NCBI GenBank assembly: GCA_945643635.1
Contig: CALZFC010000099.1
Coordinates: 1-64,000, forward strand
Length of the DNA stretch: 64,000 nucleotides
DNA from: Allodiplogaster sudhausi
Taxonomy: Eukaryota > Nematoda > Chromadorea > Rhabditida > Diplogasteridae
Direction: 5' to 3'
Part shown: positions 45,814 through 57,951 of the stretch, one piece after another
How positions within the stretch are numbered: position 1 is the first letter of the stretch
Layout of the letters: the number at the start of each line of letters is the position of its first letter
Notes under the pieces: generated by a model
Databases searched by the model: none
Told to the model about the DNA's origin: nothing
The model's input: the letters and a program-made list of their open reading frames with translations, nothing else
Position numbers and translations under genes: made by a program

Positions 45814-46608
45814 TTATTGTTAGAAGAACAAAATTCTGCCGTGCTCAGTATCCACTGAAGACTGTGAATAAATCTACATATCTCCGAATCAAATGTACAT
45901 GTCGCTTGTAGCGATAAACCAGCTCATTTCTTGTCTTTCACTCTAGCATTTATACCCATTAATACTATTTATCGTTGTGCATATACATATTGCCGTCATT
46001 TTTGCTGCAAAATTTGTCAATGCATGAATCTTGAATGTTTTATTACTTATGATTTTGTATTGAAAATCGAATGCGTTGTACATTTACATTATATTATGAT
46101 GTTAGCGTAAATCAAGGAAAAGGAGAAAGAGCGACCATTCAGTGTACTATGTGTTCGTCAGAAAACATGAGACTCAAACAAGCTCTACTTCACTTTTGAA
46201 AATACATAATATCGCCTTCAAATTTTAACTTACAACTGAAAAGGAATGCCGACAATTAAACCGCAAGTTATTCTTGGTCTTCTCGGATCTAGGAATCCTT
46301 GTGACTGTTACATTTCTATATTATCTTTGTTGTGATACCGCGTCATGATATGGAGCGAGAGTGAGGAAGGTTAAACAGTAGAAGCGAACTACATACATAC
46401 TCACAGAAATATACACATTTATGAATTTCTCCCACCGTGTCGCTTAATCGCCGTAAGGCTGGAGACCAGTAGTCTTGTAGCTGCGAGAGCATTCGCGAGT
46501 TTGCATATTACAATGAATCGAATCGTACATGACAAATATGTATATGACCATTGTAATAAGAATTAGATCGGCAGTAGAGCAGTTTTGAAAAGAAAGAGAA
46601 ATAAACAG
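45814..46608. other. Convergent 3' region between ground-like and receptor kinase genes
   Basis: The two genes point at each other here. The plus-strand polyadenylation signal is at 45867-45872. A minus-strand TTTATT (AATAAA on the coding strand) lies near 46035, giving the kinase gene a 3' UTR of up to about 0.6 kb. No other coding sequence seen. Confidence 0.5.
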
Positions 46609-49600
46609 CTATACTGAGCTAGTGGCAGACTCAGAGCGGCTCCTAAAGGCCGGATTTTCTATTCCCGTCAGTTTTGATGGATTCGTTGGCATATCCTTTA
46701 TCTCCACCTGAAAGAAGAGAATGGTAAAAAATACGAGCCTTTCGATTTTCAGGGATTGATTGCAGCGCGTATAATTTAATTTTTTCAGGTTGCACAACTT
46801 AAGGTTGATCAACAAAAAAAACTAACACGCCCTCCATCGTCATATTGCACGTTGTAATAATCACGCTGGGCGTCCAGCTTGAGGTAAGAGTACTCTCCGG
46901 TTACCTAAGGCAACCGTTGATACCAGCAAAATGGAACTAAATGTTCTGCTACGAAAGATTATCCATAAAAAGAAGTGCATAATTGCTGACCTCCTCAAGC
47001 AGCGAGGCTAGCCTCTGTCGAAGGCTGCTAAAGTCGGGCCGAAGTTGCTGCGCGCCCGACCAGCAGGCACACATCATTTCATATCTTAAGAAGGCCCTCG
47101 ATTCTCTTTCTTGCCGGCTTCGTTCCATTTTAATGATTCTCTACGTGAATGGCACTGACATTTCATCTGGACAGTTATCCGGCTGGCCGATCCGCTCGCC
47201 CTTCTCAAGCCTCATGAGCACTTCTTCCGCTGGCCATTCTGGGTAGGGTGACCCGCCCAGAGTGATGATCTCGAAGAGCAGGATGCCGAACGACCATCTA
47301 GAAAAGTTTCGTGTAAGAGAAGATTATTAGATTATCCTTGGGTATTTAAAAAGATTATATCTTTCTAACAATTACAATTTTTCAATATTTGGTCAGATTT
47401 TATGTAGAAGAATTTTTTATGGAATTAAAGATGTTCTCTTACACATCGCTCTTTGTTGAGAAGTTGTAGTTGCGAATCGCCTCAGGAGACATCCACTTGA
47501 GAGGAAGGCGGCCACCCTAAGAGTAATTTTTTCTCATGTAAATTTTCGAAAACACGGTTAATGTGATGTTAAGTCAAAATGGTCGTTAGTTGAAACGGCC
47601 CTATTTGCATAGTCATATCTATGATAATGCAAGGTGAGATGGGATCATTTCTGCTTTCTCATAAACGTGGCTCTTGGGATGAGCTCGGAAGCCAGCTGCC
47701 CACCCTGCTCATGTAGTTGGCATCGGCCGCGTCCATGCGGCGGCAGAGGCCAAAGTCGCCGATCTTGCACTCGTTGCCCGTGTTGACGAGCACGTTGCGC
47801 GCCGCTACGTCGCGATGCACGAAGCCCTTCTGCGAGAGATACTCCTGCAGAAGATGAGAAGAGGTCAGAGATCGGAGATCAGTGAGAATGCTCAGAGAAA
47901 GAGAGAGAGAAGAAAGATTCGCTTACTGCACTAAAAGTCAATTGCATATGAATGTCGGATGAGAAAAAAAAGCATAGATAGAGAGGTTACAAATAGAAAT
48001 GGAATTCTATTAGGCCCACCAGTCCGTAGCTGATCTGAACGGCGAAGATGAGAAGTTGCTTAATCGTGACAATCAACTCGAGATCGACGTTGTCTTCTGG
48101 CCGCGGTTCGACATAGCTGATGCCCATCTCGTCCAGCTTCATCATGTAGTTGCACCTTAATAAATACAGTAACAATTAAAATGCTTTTATAGGTGAACGT
48201 ATAAATAGAAACATGTCCTTTTTTTGGACTTTATACATTTTCCGTTAGAAAGAGGAAGAAAAAAATGCAAATTTGCACTATGTATTATATGAAATTGTCT
48301 TGCTAAAAATGTGTGTGAGCAACAAGGTGCAGAAACGAAGAGGGCAAATCGAAATTGATGCCTGTGTCGCAGGAAGTGCAGGAGGTCTCCTTCGGCGCAG
48401 AATTCGACGACGAGGAGCAGCGGCTCGCTCTTCGTGACGCACGCGAGCAGATTCACGAGGCGTTCGTGGTAGCCGAGCGACTTCATCAGCGAGATCTCGC
48501 GCAGGAACTCTTCTTTCGAAGCGTCGTCCGCCGACTCTGCATATTGCATTACATTTCTAGAGATTTCATGGCATTAAGAATATGATAGGAAATAAGTTTT
48601 TTAATTCTTTCAACACAAATTCTAGGAAATATGCTCATATCGTTCCAAATCTTCTTTCATACTTTATATTCCCAGAGCAATAACGAAATGGAATCTTCTT
48701 TACCAACCTGGAAGCATCTTCACGGCGACCGTGCAATTCTCGGTGCGCATCAGATTTATGCCGAGAGGAGAATTCGCATCGGGATGGCCGAGGCTCTTGC
48801 CGATTAGCTTCCCTCAAAATAAAAACAGCAAATTTTTCGCAGCGAACCAGCAGCAACGAATAATACATTCTGTTATCATTTTTCTTCTATTGATCAGTGT
48901 AACCACAAAGAGATTCGATGTATGCATGTATACAGTTCCATACCTTGATACACTGCTCCAAATGCGCCTTGACCAAGCTTCTTGCTTGTGTGTACATCCA
49001 CATTTCGCCGATCAATCTCCCAAATGTCGTCTCTTAAGGTTAGAAGGTGCTTCATGGTAGCGTTTTTCCAAGTAGTATATAACTAACTGTTCGTATGTAC
49101 ATCAGTAAATAATAAAGAGTCAATTTGAAATGGACCTTTCTTTCATAAATGGCATGTGGTTAGAGCTGACACACAAGAAAAAATTGCAGTAAAGCTACGA
49201 AATCGCAATACCATTGGTGTAAAACCGTTGCAACTGATGGATATTTGAACATACTTTTTGGGGAAGTCGGTGTAGCGCGAGAGTTGATGCGCTTGCGCTA
49301 TTTGTGCCTCCTTCAGCTGCAGCGTCGCGTTCATGCGTCGCTGGCGGCGCTGGAAGAAGACGCAGATGACGATGACTGCAGCGACGGCTGCGACGGCTGC
49401 CGCGAGCGAGAGGCCGATCGCGATGCCCGTGTGAGACATTCGATACACTGCACAGGCATTCTTATACTTATACTTTCTTTATGGCGCCGGAGTGACACGT
49501 GGGCGGAAAATTAGCTATAATAAATATATAAAAGCAATTCAAGCAAACTCTACTCGTTCTCATGTGGCATTTAACACTCCTTCCGCTTCTATTTGACTTT

Positions 49601-52600
49601 GATGCAGTAAAAGTGAAACGTTTAAAGTATTACGTCGCGACCGAAGAAAGAGAACAAATTAAGACAACCTTCAGAGCTGATGTAGAGTTTCGATGCGTGC
49701 GGCTTAGCTGATCGATTATCTAGCTCGCTCAGGTCTGGGAACGTCAGGTTCCTAAAGTTCGGATACTTATTTGGAGGGCAAATACTGATAGTCATTCAAA
49801 TTCATTGAGATGAACCAACATACATACATATGTAATCCAAAAATATGTTGCATGTGTATACTGTTTTTTGGTGATGTGAAATGAAAAAAATTCACATGAG
49901 GAGCTACATGCGTACTAAACCAGTAACTACAACTAGCTTCTTTTTTGCAATAACACAATTAAATAGGATTCCATGTTACCTCGTATCTTTGACCGCGCAA
50001 ATCGTAACTCCATAGAGTGTGTCCAAGTGAACGCCGTAGAGTACAAAGGTGTTATTCGACTCCTCCTGGAAGAAGCAAGTGTTGTTCCATGCAGATTCAA
50101 ACTTGGAAGAACGAATTAAAGGGGCAAGCAGCCTGACAATGCATGCTCCGTCACGCGCGAATTCCATGCAAGTCGTTGAGTTTCCAATGACATCCGTCTG
50201 GTTGACGCCGGCGATCGATTCCTGAAGTTGATTATGAACAGGCAATGACTTTTGTATCGCGCTTTTTGAGGTCAAAACGCACTAGAAAAGAGGGCGTTAA
50301 GAAAGAGGCTGCAGCATCAGGTGTCTGTAATGTCTCTCTTGAGGATTATTCTTCTGAAGCTCCGCCCACCCGTCCAATTTTTGGAACTGACCTCGCTGCC
50401 GCTGCTGTATGAATCGGCGTGTCCGAAGAGTGCGACGTAGTAGAGAGTGGGCGGCTCGCGCGCGCGAGGAGGCACGGCGCGGAACTCGACGGCGATCGCC
50501 AGCTCGGCGGACGTGTCGTCCGCATTCACCGTCTGGTTGAGAACCTGATGCATATTAAAGTGTCTACTTGATTTCATCATCGTTCTTACAGTAAGTACAT
50601 ACTACTGGAAATTTATGTGTTGTTTTTTATTAACTCAAGTTTTTTCTTCCACTGTTACACATAAACATTATTACCTCGGTAGTGAATTCCAAAATCTGTC
50701 CGCAGATTGGCTGTGGAAAGAGATCGACGTGTGGGCACGGATTATTGTCGACGTTGGCGCAGCCTTAGAATGGATTGCAGGTATTTATGTCACTGGCACA
50801 ACATTTTACCTAACCCTGATCCGCCAGCTCTTCTGTTTTACTGTCGAAGAACACTGAGTAATTTTTATCTTCAGAGACTACGAAATGCACTGATTTTGAC
50901 GAATTGCTGGGTTTTTTTTCTATTTTGATCCATACTACATATTAAATGGTCGTTAAATATGGAATAAATGGAAAAGATTGAAGCTGACTGATGTCAAGTG
51001 TCTGGAGGGCGTCGGCGGGCGGTGATGACATGTCGAGGATCGTGTCGCATGTCGCACTCCGCGCCGACTGCACGTAGTACACGTAGCGACAGCGTCTGAA
51101 CATGACCGATGCGCCGAGACGTGTCTCAAGCTGCCGATGCTGCGGCACGGCGCGCTGCCAATTAGTACATCTTCATAAATGATGAAATTCGCTGATTTTC
51201 TCGCTTTGTGTTAGCTTTATATTTGCTCGAAGGTCGTGAGGCTGTCTGCACTTCTATCACGCGTCTTGACTGGAAGTGACAACAAAATTCTCACAAGTAA
51301 ACCGAATGTGATGAGACTAATAATCCTTCAGAGCAAGATAGGGGGAGTCTGCACTGACAAATTCTGCCATAGGATCACTGCGCGACAAGTCCACCTCCGC
51401 ACAAGAGATCATGTGGAACATGGGCGAGATCTCGAGGTCATCGTCTCCGAGGGGCCAGTCTGTAAGCATGAAGCTCTTCCCACTATTCAAAAGAAGAAAT
51501 GTGTATTCATAGAAACGCTGACTGACGTCGTCCATCAAATTCGAATGTAACGATGACTGTGCCATTGTCGCTCGAGAAGTCGGATTCGAAGCGCTCGGCC
51601 TGAGAAAGTATTATTAATTCTTGAAATCGGAGTGAAATGTTTGATATATACCCTTTCAGAGAAAATCATTGAGCTGTATTTAATTAGAGGAAATCGCTGG
51701 ACTACGCACAAGATACATATGTATATGGCGGAAAACACTTACATATAAATATTGGAATGACTGAATGGTTATTCAACCCAGTGGTTATTAGAGAGAGTGA
51801 ATATTCGATATCTGGTACCGAGTATCGTAGGCTGACGAGTTTGAGACGCGGCGAGACGTCCGGCCGGGGCGCGTCGACTTCGCGCTCGTCCGAGAAGGCA
51901 GAGACGGCATCGACCGAGGCAGCGGCGACGCGGATCTCGAAGGGCGCGCAGAACTCGCCCGTCGGATTTGAGAGGCCAGAAAGGGACGGAGTCGTCGTTA
52001 GCTGAATCATTTTTTTGTTGTTTTGCACTATTAAACTTGGAAGTATAATTATGCATGGCTTATGCAATATTAGTAGTTATCGTAGAAAAAATAATTTTAG
52101 TACATGAAAAGGTTTTTGAAACATGCTCTTGGAAGTGAAAAAAAAAACGAAAAAAAAAACCATGCTGCGCAGATCGGAGAAAGCATTGCTACGATGCGTC
52201 TTGTACTGGACGGCGTAGACGAGTGCGCCAGGCACGGGCTGCCAGTTCATGGCGAGGACACCGTTCGCCATCGAAGCATTCACCTATGGGAATTGAGTGG
52301 TTAAGCTTATCTGTTGTGTTATCATGCAATCTTCATATAGAAAATTTTGTTTAAGAATAACTTTTCAACAGAGGTGAAGGAACGCTCTTAATTAATAATA
52401 AAATAGTACTTTTCCTGGCGCCGCGAGCGTCTCAGAAGAAGGCGCTCCAAGAGTCTTACAAATCGACCAGCATGCGGTGTCGTTTTTTGCCTCAAGTAAT
52501 ATGTACATATTATTTCTCATTAAAATCTTAAAGTCTTCTACCGTTTCGTTAATCTTGCAAGATACCGAAAAACCAGAACTGAGTAAAATATGAACAGTTA

Positions 52601-53152
52601 AAAATAAATTCTTCCTGCATGTTTTTTTCTACGGATAATGGCTTGGTCAAATCCTATAGGGAAACTTTGATATCTTTCAAACCGAGCACATCATGTAACA
52701 ATGATTGAATTTTTTATTATGTACATTTAATATATACAGATGTACAAATAATAAGATGATAAAGAAAACTTACACATAGGCGATCGCCTTCGTAGGGTTC
52801 GCACTCGGCATCACAAGCGGACGCCTTTGCAGTAGCTGGATCCTGTTGAAGAAATAGTCATGCCTAGTTTGCAATAATGATATTCTTTTGTCATAAACAC
52901 AATAGCCACATAATTTCGTAAATGAAATTTTCTTGCATCATTTTAAAAGTGTATAACTTTGCATCATTTAAGCAAACAGACCTGTTTGCTGACACACTTG
53001 GCGACGCATCGCAGATGGCACGCCTCCCACGGCGACAGGATCTTCTCTCCCTGGATGACGGAGCAGGCGAGGGAGAGGATGGCGAGGAGGAGACGGTGGA
53101 AGGAGCGAGGCCGACGTGGACGCGGCACGGCGCCCTCGCGGCTCACATGCAT
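46609..53152 (-). CDS. Receptor tyrosine kinase with fibronectin-III-like ectodomain, 22 exons, 935 aa
   Basis: The 22 exons run from 53152-52982 through 49447-49255 (membrane exon) to 46707-46609 and sum to 2808 nt in unbroken phase. Residues 1-35 are a signal peptide after a long basic N-region. Cysteines cluster at about 48-80 (CHLRCVAKC...CDAEC). The FN3-like ectodomain follows (WQPVPGALVYAVQYKTH; CRYVYYVQSA), then one membrane helix at about 502-526 (GLSLAAAVAAVAAVIVICVF). The kinase domain has the glycine loop GQGAFG (about 581), VAVK (Lys621), HRDVAARN (Asp740), DFG (Asp758), activation-loop Tyr772, LPLKWMSPEAI, SDVWSFGILLFEI and CPDEIYEMMCACW. A kinase insert of about 30 residues lies between FLRHR and IKQLL. 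All catalytic residues are present, so it should be active. The tail has several tyrosines and GIENPAF. The donor after exon 15 (48362) is GC. Sub-family is unclear; C. elegans hir-1-type receptors are worth comparing. Confidence 0.92.
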
Positions 53153-54713
53153 AAGCTGGCGAGGCTGCAAGGGGTGGAATGGAGGGCCGTTTGAGATCTC
53201 CCCAGAAACTCTGATCTTTTATTAATTTCATTCGATGCAAGATCAAACATATTTCAACAAGCACGACTATCACTTGACCTAAACAAATAGTTTTAAATGA
53301 GCGATACTGGGTTGACTTCTGTTGTGTCTCTCCAGATACGGAGAGAATGATGTGTGTGGGGGTATGCCTAGACGAGAGGCGGGTAGAGGTTAAATACATG
53401 GGAAGAGAGCACCGCTTGTGTGGAAGAACAGGGAACAAAGTGATATAAGAAGCACTGTGGAATGAGCGAGACTCATGTAGGCAGTGTTCTTATATTAATT
53501 GCGTAAATAAGACAATACTACGCCACTAATTGTAAGAGATGAGACTTACGAGTAAGAGATTAGAGATACTAGTCAAGTAGAGATGAATCGACAACAAACT
53601 ACGATGTGTCATGGCTTAAGGCTATCTCTAAAACAACTTGTTATGAAAACATGTTCTGAAGGAGAGAGAAAGAGAGAAAGCGAGCTGAAATTGCTCTTTG
53701 CAACTGCGAATATACTATACTGTTTAGGAAATCGAAAAGATATATTCACATACAATTTTGACGCTTGTTCCTACTTTTTGAGCACATCTTCTTCTTTTTT
53801 TCGTCACATGTCTCTCAATCGATCTTCCACGAGTGCACTTACACGCAATGTTTGCGCGTACTGAAGAAACAAAAGCGATCTTTGCCACTCAACTTTTTAG
53901 ATATATACGTCCTAAAACAAAAGGAGGTAGTATAGAAATTATTTTAAAAAAAATATATATATATACATATATACAAATTTGAATAGAAGTTTCAAAAATA
54001 AAATAAAATGATATTCACAAAATTTTATAAGGCACAAGGTTATACAAAATTTTTTTCATTTTACACTATCCAATGCCTAACTGTTTTACTGAATTTTTTT
54101 TCAGTCAAGCGGGCCAAAATCAAAGAAATGTACAAGTCATACTTTCTTCGGGATAATCGAGCAACCGGACAGACTAAACTTCGAAAGGAGAGACAATGCT
54201 GTGCTTCCTTCAGCTTGTCATTATCTTTTCTATTTCAAATATAAACATTTCATGAAATTCATAAACTAAGCTACTTAAAAGTCATAGCGAGCTGGACAGT
54301 ATCTTTATGTTTGCGATCAAAAATGAATTTTTTATTAGTCAAATGACTGAACGAGGACACACTGTTGCATGCCCCTCTACGAACCATCACTGAACTCTAT
54401 CACCGAAAGTAAAGGGATTCGCTTCTCTCCAGCACTCGGTCGTGAATGCTGCTGAGTTGAGTACCAAATCGGATTGCGACTAGGAGACCAATCGTGATGG
54501 AGAAAAGAGAATAAGAGTGGATGAGAATAATAGGTAAGGGATTTAGAAGAGCAAAGAGGGAGGAGTGAAAGGCAAGAGAGAGAGAGAAAGAGAAAGAGAG
54601 ATGAATACCAGAGAGGAGCATATGCATGACCTTGCTGACGTATTCATGGACATTCCAGAGGGCGAATATCAAATGGAGTGCTGGATGATAGTCATCAACA
54701 TATTTCTAGCTGA

Positions 54714-54756
<43 letters not shown>

Positions 54757-56649
54757 GCATCTCTCAAGAGCTCTCTCAATTTCCATTTGTCACCTTGGCC
54801 CCTCGGCGGGGATATAATTGGGCACTAAAGGCATCATGTGGCAAGTATGTCTATGTACAACACATACAAACAGCTAAAACTGCATCGCCCCTATAAATTG
54901 TTGAATCGATCCAATTTTTATATCGATAAAAAAATGAATATATTAGCGATAGGCTAGAAGTGGGATACAAAAGATAGTAGATGGTGATAATTTTTTTGTA
55001 CATAGCTTTAAAGTGTCAACACAGAGGAACAGAGACAATTCACAGCTAAATGATGAGAGGACTGAGAAAGCCATCATCAATCAATCTTCAATAGGAATTA
55101 TGCGAACATGTCGGTATTTCGAAGAAATTTTTGATCTTGCAGACGATCTCACTCAGAAAAAATTGAGTAATGAGTACAGAGAGGGATACATTTAGATTTA
55201 AACAACAAAAAAACATATGCTGAACCATACAGCGAGAGATTAGAGAATGAGAGCGACTTATGGATTAGGAACGTTACGAGGGCAGAGCATCCAAACGATT
55301 CGCTTTCCGCCTGCGCAAGGTTCTCTCTCATGTCTCTTTCCCTCTCTCTCTCTCATCTCTTTTGTCTCTCACTCTCTCTCTCTCATGTCCCCCTCTCTCT
55401 CACCCTTTTCTCCTTCTCTTTCTGCCATTCTTTCTCTCTTCTTCCCTACTTGTGACCTGCGAAGCACAGCAAAGCGACAGAGACCAGCGGAGTGCGAGAA
55501 AGGCAAACAGAAGCGAAGATGGCGAATGATGTGAAAGGATTCAAGGGGAGGGGGAGGGAAGGGATAGACAGACAGAGAGAGAGAGAGAGAGAGGTAGGAA
55601 GAGAAGACAGAGAGGGAGGGCAAAGCAGACGGTTATGAGACTGTCACGGCACAGCCAAACTCGCGTGCAGAGATTGAAATGGATAGAAGGGCAAGAGAAG
55701 AAGGGAAGTGAAGATCAGTTTGGAAACATGGAAAACGGGAGATGAACATGATGACATATATTTATGTATGTTTAAGAGGGCAAAGGGTGTTTCTTTTTTT
55801 AATTTATTAAATATAAGTAATTATTTTTCACGATTCTTGATTTAGAGAATCGAAGAGCTTGGAAACAATTCGTAGAAAACGACTGCCTAAAAAAGTAGAG
55901 CGGAAGAATGAAAGTTATTGATTGATTCCCACTGAACTCGGCTAAAGTCACTTTTGCCGACTCTTATCGTCAGAAAATGCGAATAAGGGCGAGCTGTTTC
56001 GAATAGCGGAAATTGAGTAATGTGAAGGAGGGAGGAAGAGCAAAGCCTCTTAAGGTGACGTAGGGAGAAGGACATTCATGAGAGGATAAGAGAACATGGT
56101 GATGGGAGAGAGGGAAGATCAGGGTCAGTGGTAAGATAGGGGAAAAGAAAAGAGAAGGAGTCAAAGAGAGAGGGAGAGAGTTAGAGAGTGCAAAGGGAGA
56201 GAGGAATCAAGAGGATGCGAGAGTAGGAATTAGAAAGAGATGGAAGGAGGTTGAGAGATGAGAAACTGGTAAGAACAGAGAGCATAGGAAGAGAGAAAGA
56301 GAAAGAGAAAGAGAAGAGAAGAGAAGAGAACGGAACCGGTCTTTTTGTCTCGGTCTGTGCGCATGCGCCATGGCAAGGTGCAGCAGATGAGCAGTGAGGA
56401 GAAGAGGAGAGGAGGGGCCGGAGGGGCTATGGAGCTGCTTCTTGCGCCTCTCTCTTCTCTTTCTCCCTCTCTCTGACCAGTGAGAGATCTGAAGGCCGTG
56501 GGGGAGTGGTGGGGTAGAAAGTCAACGTTGCTCTCTGTCGCCTAGGCGTGCATGATGCGTGAGCTTGAGGTATGTATGTACATAGAGTGACCAAAGAGAG
56601 GAAAGAGTGGACACCAGGTTTTCACAATGTCTGATTTTCTCCGTGCGTC

Positions 56650-56652
<3 letters not shown>

Positions 56653-56692
<40 letters not shown>

Positions 56693-56727
56693 CGAGAGAG
56701 AGTAAGAAAGAGAGAGAGAATTTAGAG
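56653..56727. repeat. (GA)n microsatellite
   Basis: GA dinucleotide tract with a few interruptions; the complementary frame gives Ser/Leu-rich translations only. Confidence 0.94.
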
Positions 56728-57652
56728 AAGATATGCTGATAATGACAAATCGTACTGCCCTGGGGTGCGCGGTTACGCGCACAGTGATGGTCAATAAAAA
56801 TAAGGGAGAACGGGCTGCGCTAGAGATAGACAGGGACAGAGACAGAAATAGTACTTCAGACGAAATCGAGGGATGGAGAGAGATGGGAAAGAGCGCCAAG
56901 AGAATATCAACGATAAGAGTGTGTGTGTGCAGTGATTTGACACCAAGGTAGAACGGTCCTGTAGAGAGAGAGTTTGCCTGACCGGTAAAACGGCAAATAA
57001 ACGCGAGAAGCATCAAAAAATGGATGGGCGCTGTCCGGGGAGGAGCAACATGATAGTCATTTTTCAGCCTTTCAGTCTTTCGATGTAACTTCATAGATTC
57101 GACAAAAACATGGATTGTAAAGATCCACACATACTTATACTTTTAAGCAGAGTAAATAGCTTTAAAATTTCAGGTAAGGTGGTGTACCTCGATTTGACTT
57201 TATTAAACATATCTCACATGAATAAAATTATTTCCGCATTGACATTGTTGAAGTCGATTCCGGGAGAGCGAGAGTAACAGAGCGGATTTGCCAACATGAA
57301 TGTGAGTGCACTGGAATTGAGAGACGGAGGGATGGAGAGTTAGAGCAGCTGACAATGAGAGATGCATGTGAGAGATGAACTGGTTGATGACTCACTCAAG
57401 CAACAGCCGCCAACCTCAGCCATTCGGCCACGCGTGACGTCGCATGCAGAGAGTGAGAGAGTTAGAGAGGAGGGATGGAGGGACAGAGAAGAAAAGGGGA
57501 AGAAGAGAGAGAGAGTGTTGAGAGAGATCACAAGAGATAGAGAGGGAGAGAGAAGGAGAAAGAGGAATTTGGCTAATGTATGTACATTTGAAATGTATGT
57601 ATGAATCTGATAAGAATTGCTTGTTACCGACAGTGATGGCAAATTGTAATCA

Positions 57653-57701
57653 TATTGAAAATACTTAACAAATTACGGTATTTTCAATATACCGTAATTT
57701 G
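57653..57701. repeat. Two overlapping, mutually exclusive inverted repeats
   Basis: ATATTGAAAATA pairs with TATTTTCAATAT, and CAAATTACGGTAT pairs with ATACCGTAATTTG. The second arm of one lies inside the loop of the other, so only one hairpin can form at a time. It lies about 250 bp downstream of the stop of the tail-anchored protein gene. Confidence 0.6.
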
Positions 57702-57951
57702 TCTATCAGAACCCCCTCCTAATAGGACCTCCCCTTAAATATGTATGTAAGCATTAAAAAAATAGTACTGTCAATCTAATAGAAAGTCAATGTTTCGTTA
57801 ATAATGATAGTTAAAATGTTTCAATATTATCATACCAGTTTGACCAAAGTCAATGCAAAAGGCAATATTAGTGCTGTAACCCTCATTTAAATGTCGACAG
57901 AGCGTATAATGAAATTTACGCGAAGTAATATCATCTTGCTGAAGGTTATGG

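Larger units (their letters stand above)
53153..57951. other. Gene-poor stretch upstream of the kinase, (GA)n-rich
   Basis: The kinase 5' flank begins with CCTTGCAG directly before the start region, a possible trans-splice acceptor. The rest is AT-rich DNA followed by GA-rich DNA: (CT)n at 54717-54751, CT-rich 55330-55440, GA-rich 55570-55625 and 56150-56330, pure (GA)n 56653-56710, and GA-rich 57440-57565. Two open frames (about 54110-54200 after TTTTTTTTCAG, and 55013-55195) look weakly protein-like but cannot be joined to anything. Confidence 0.5.

Noticed and set aside
55013..55195. 60-residue frame with RTCRYFEEIFDLADD, somewhat protein-like
   Set aside because: No ATG near its start, no splice sites of matching phase and no neighbour to join. 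Retained only as a possible relic.
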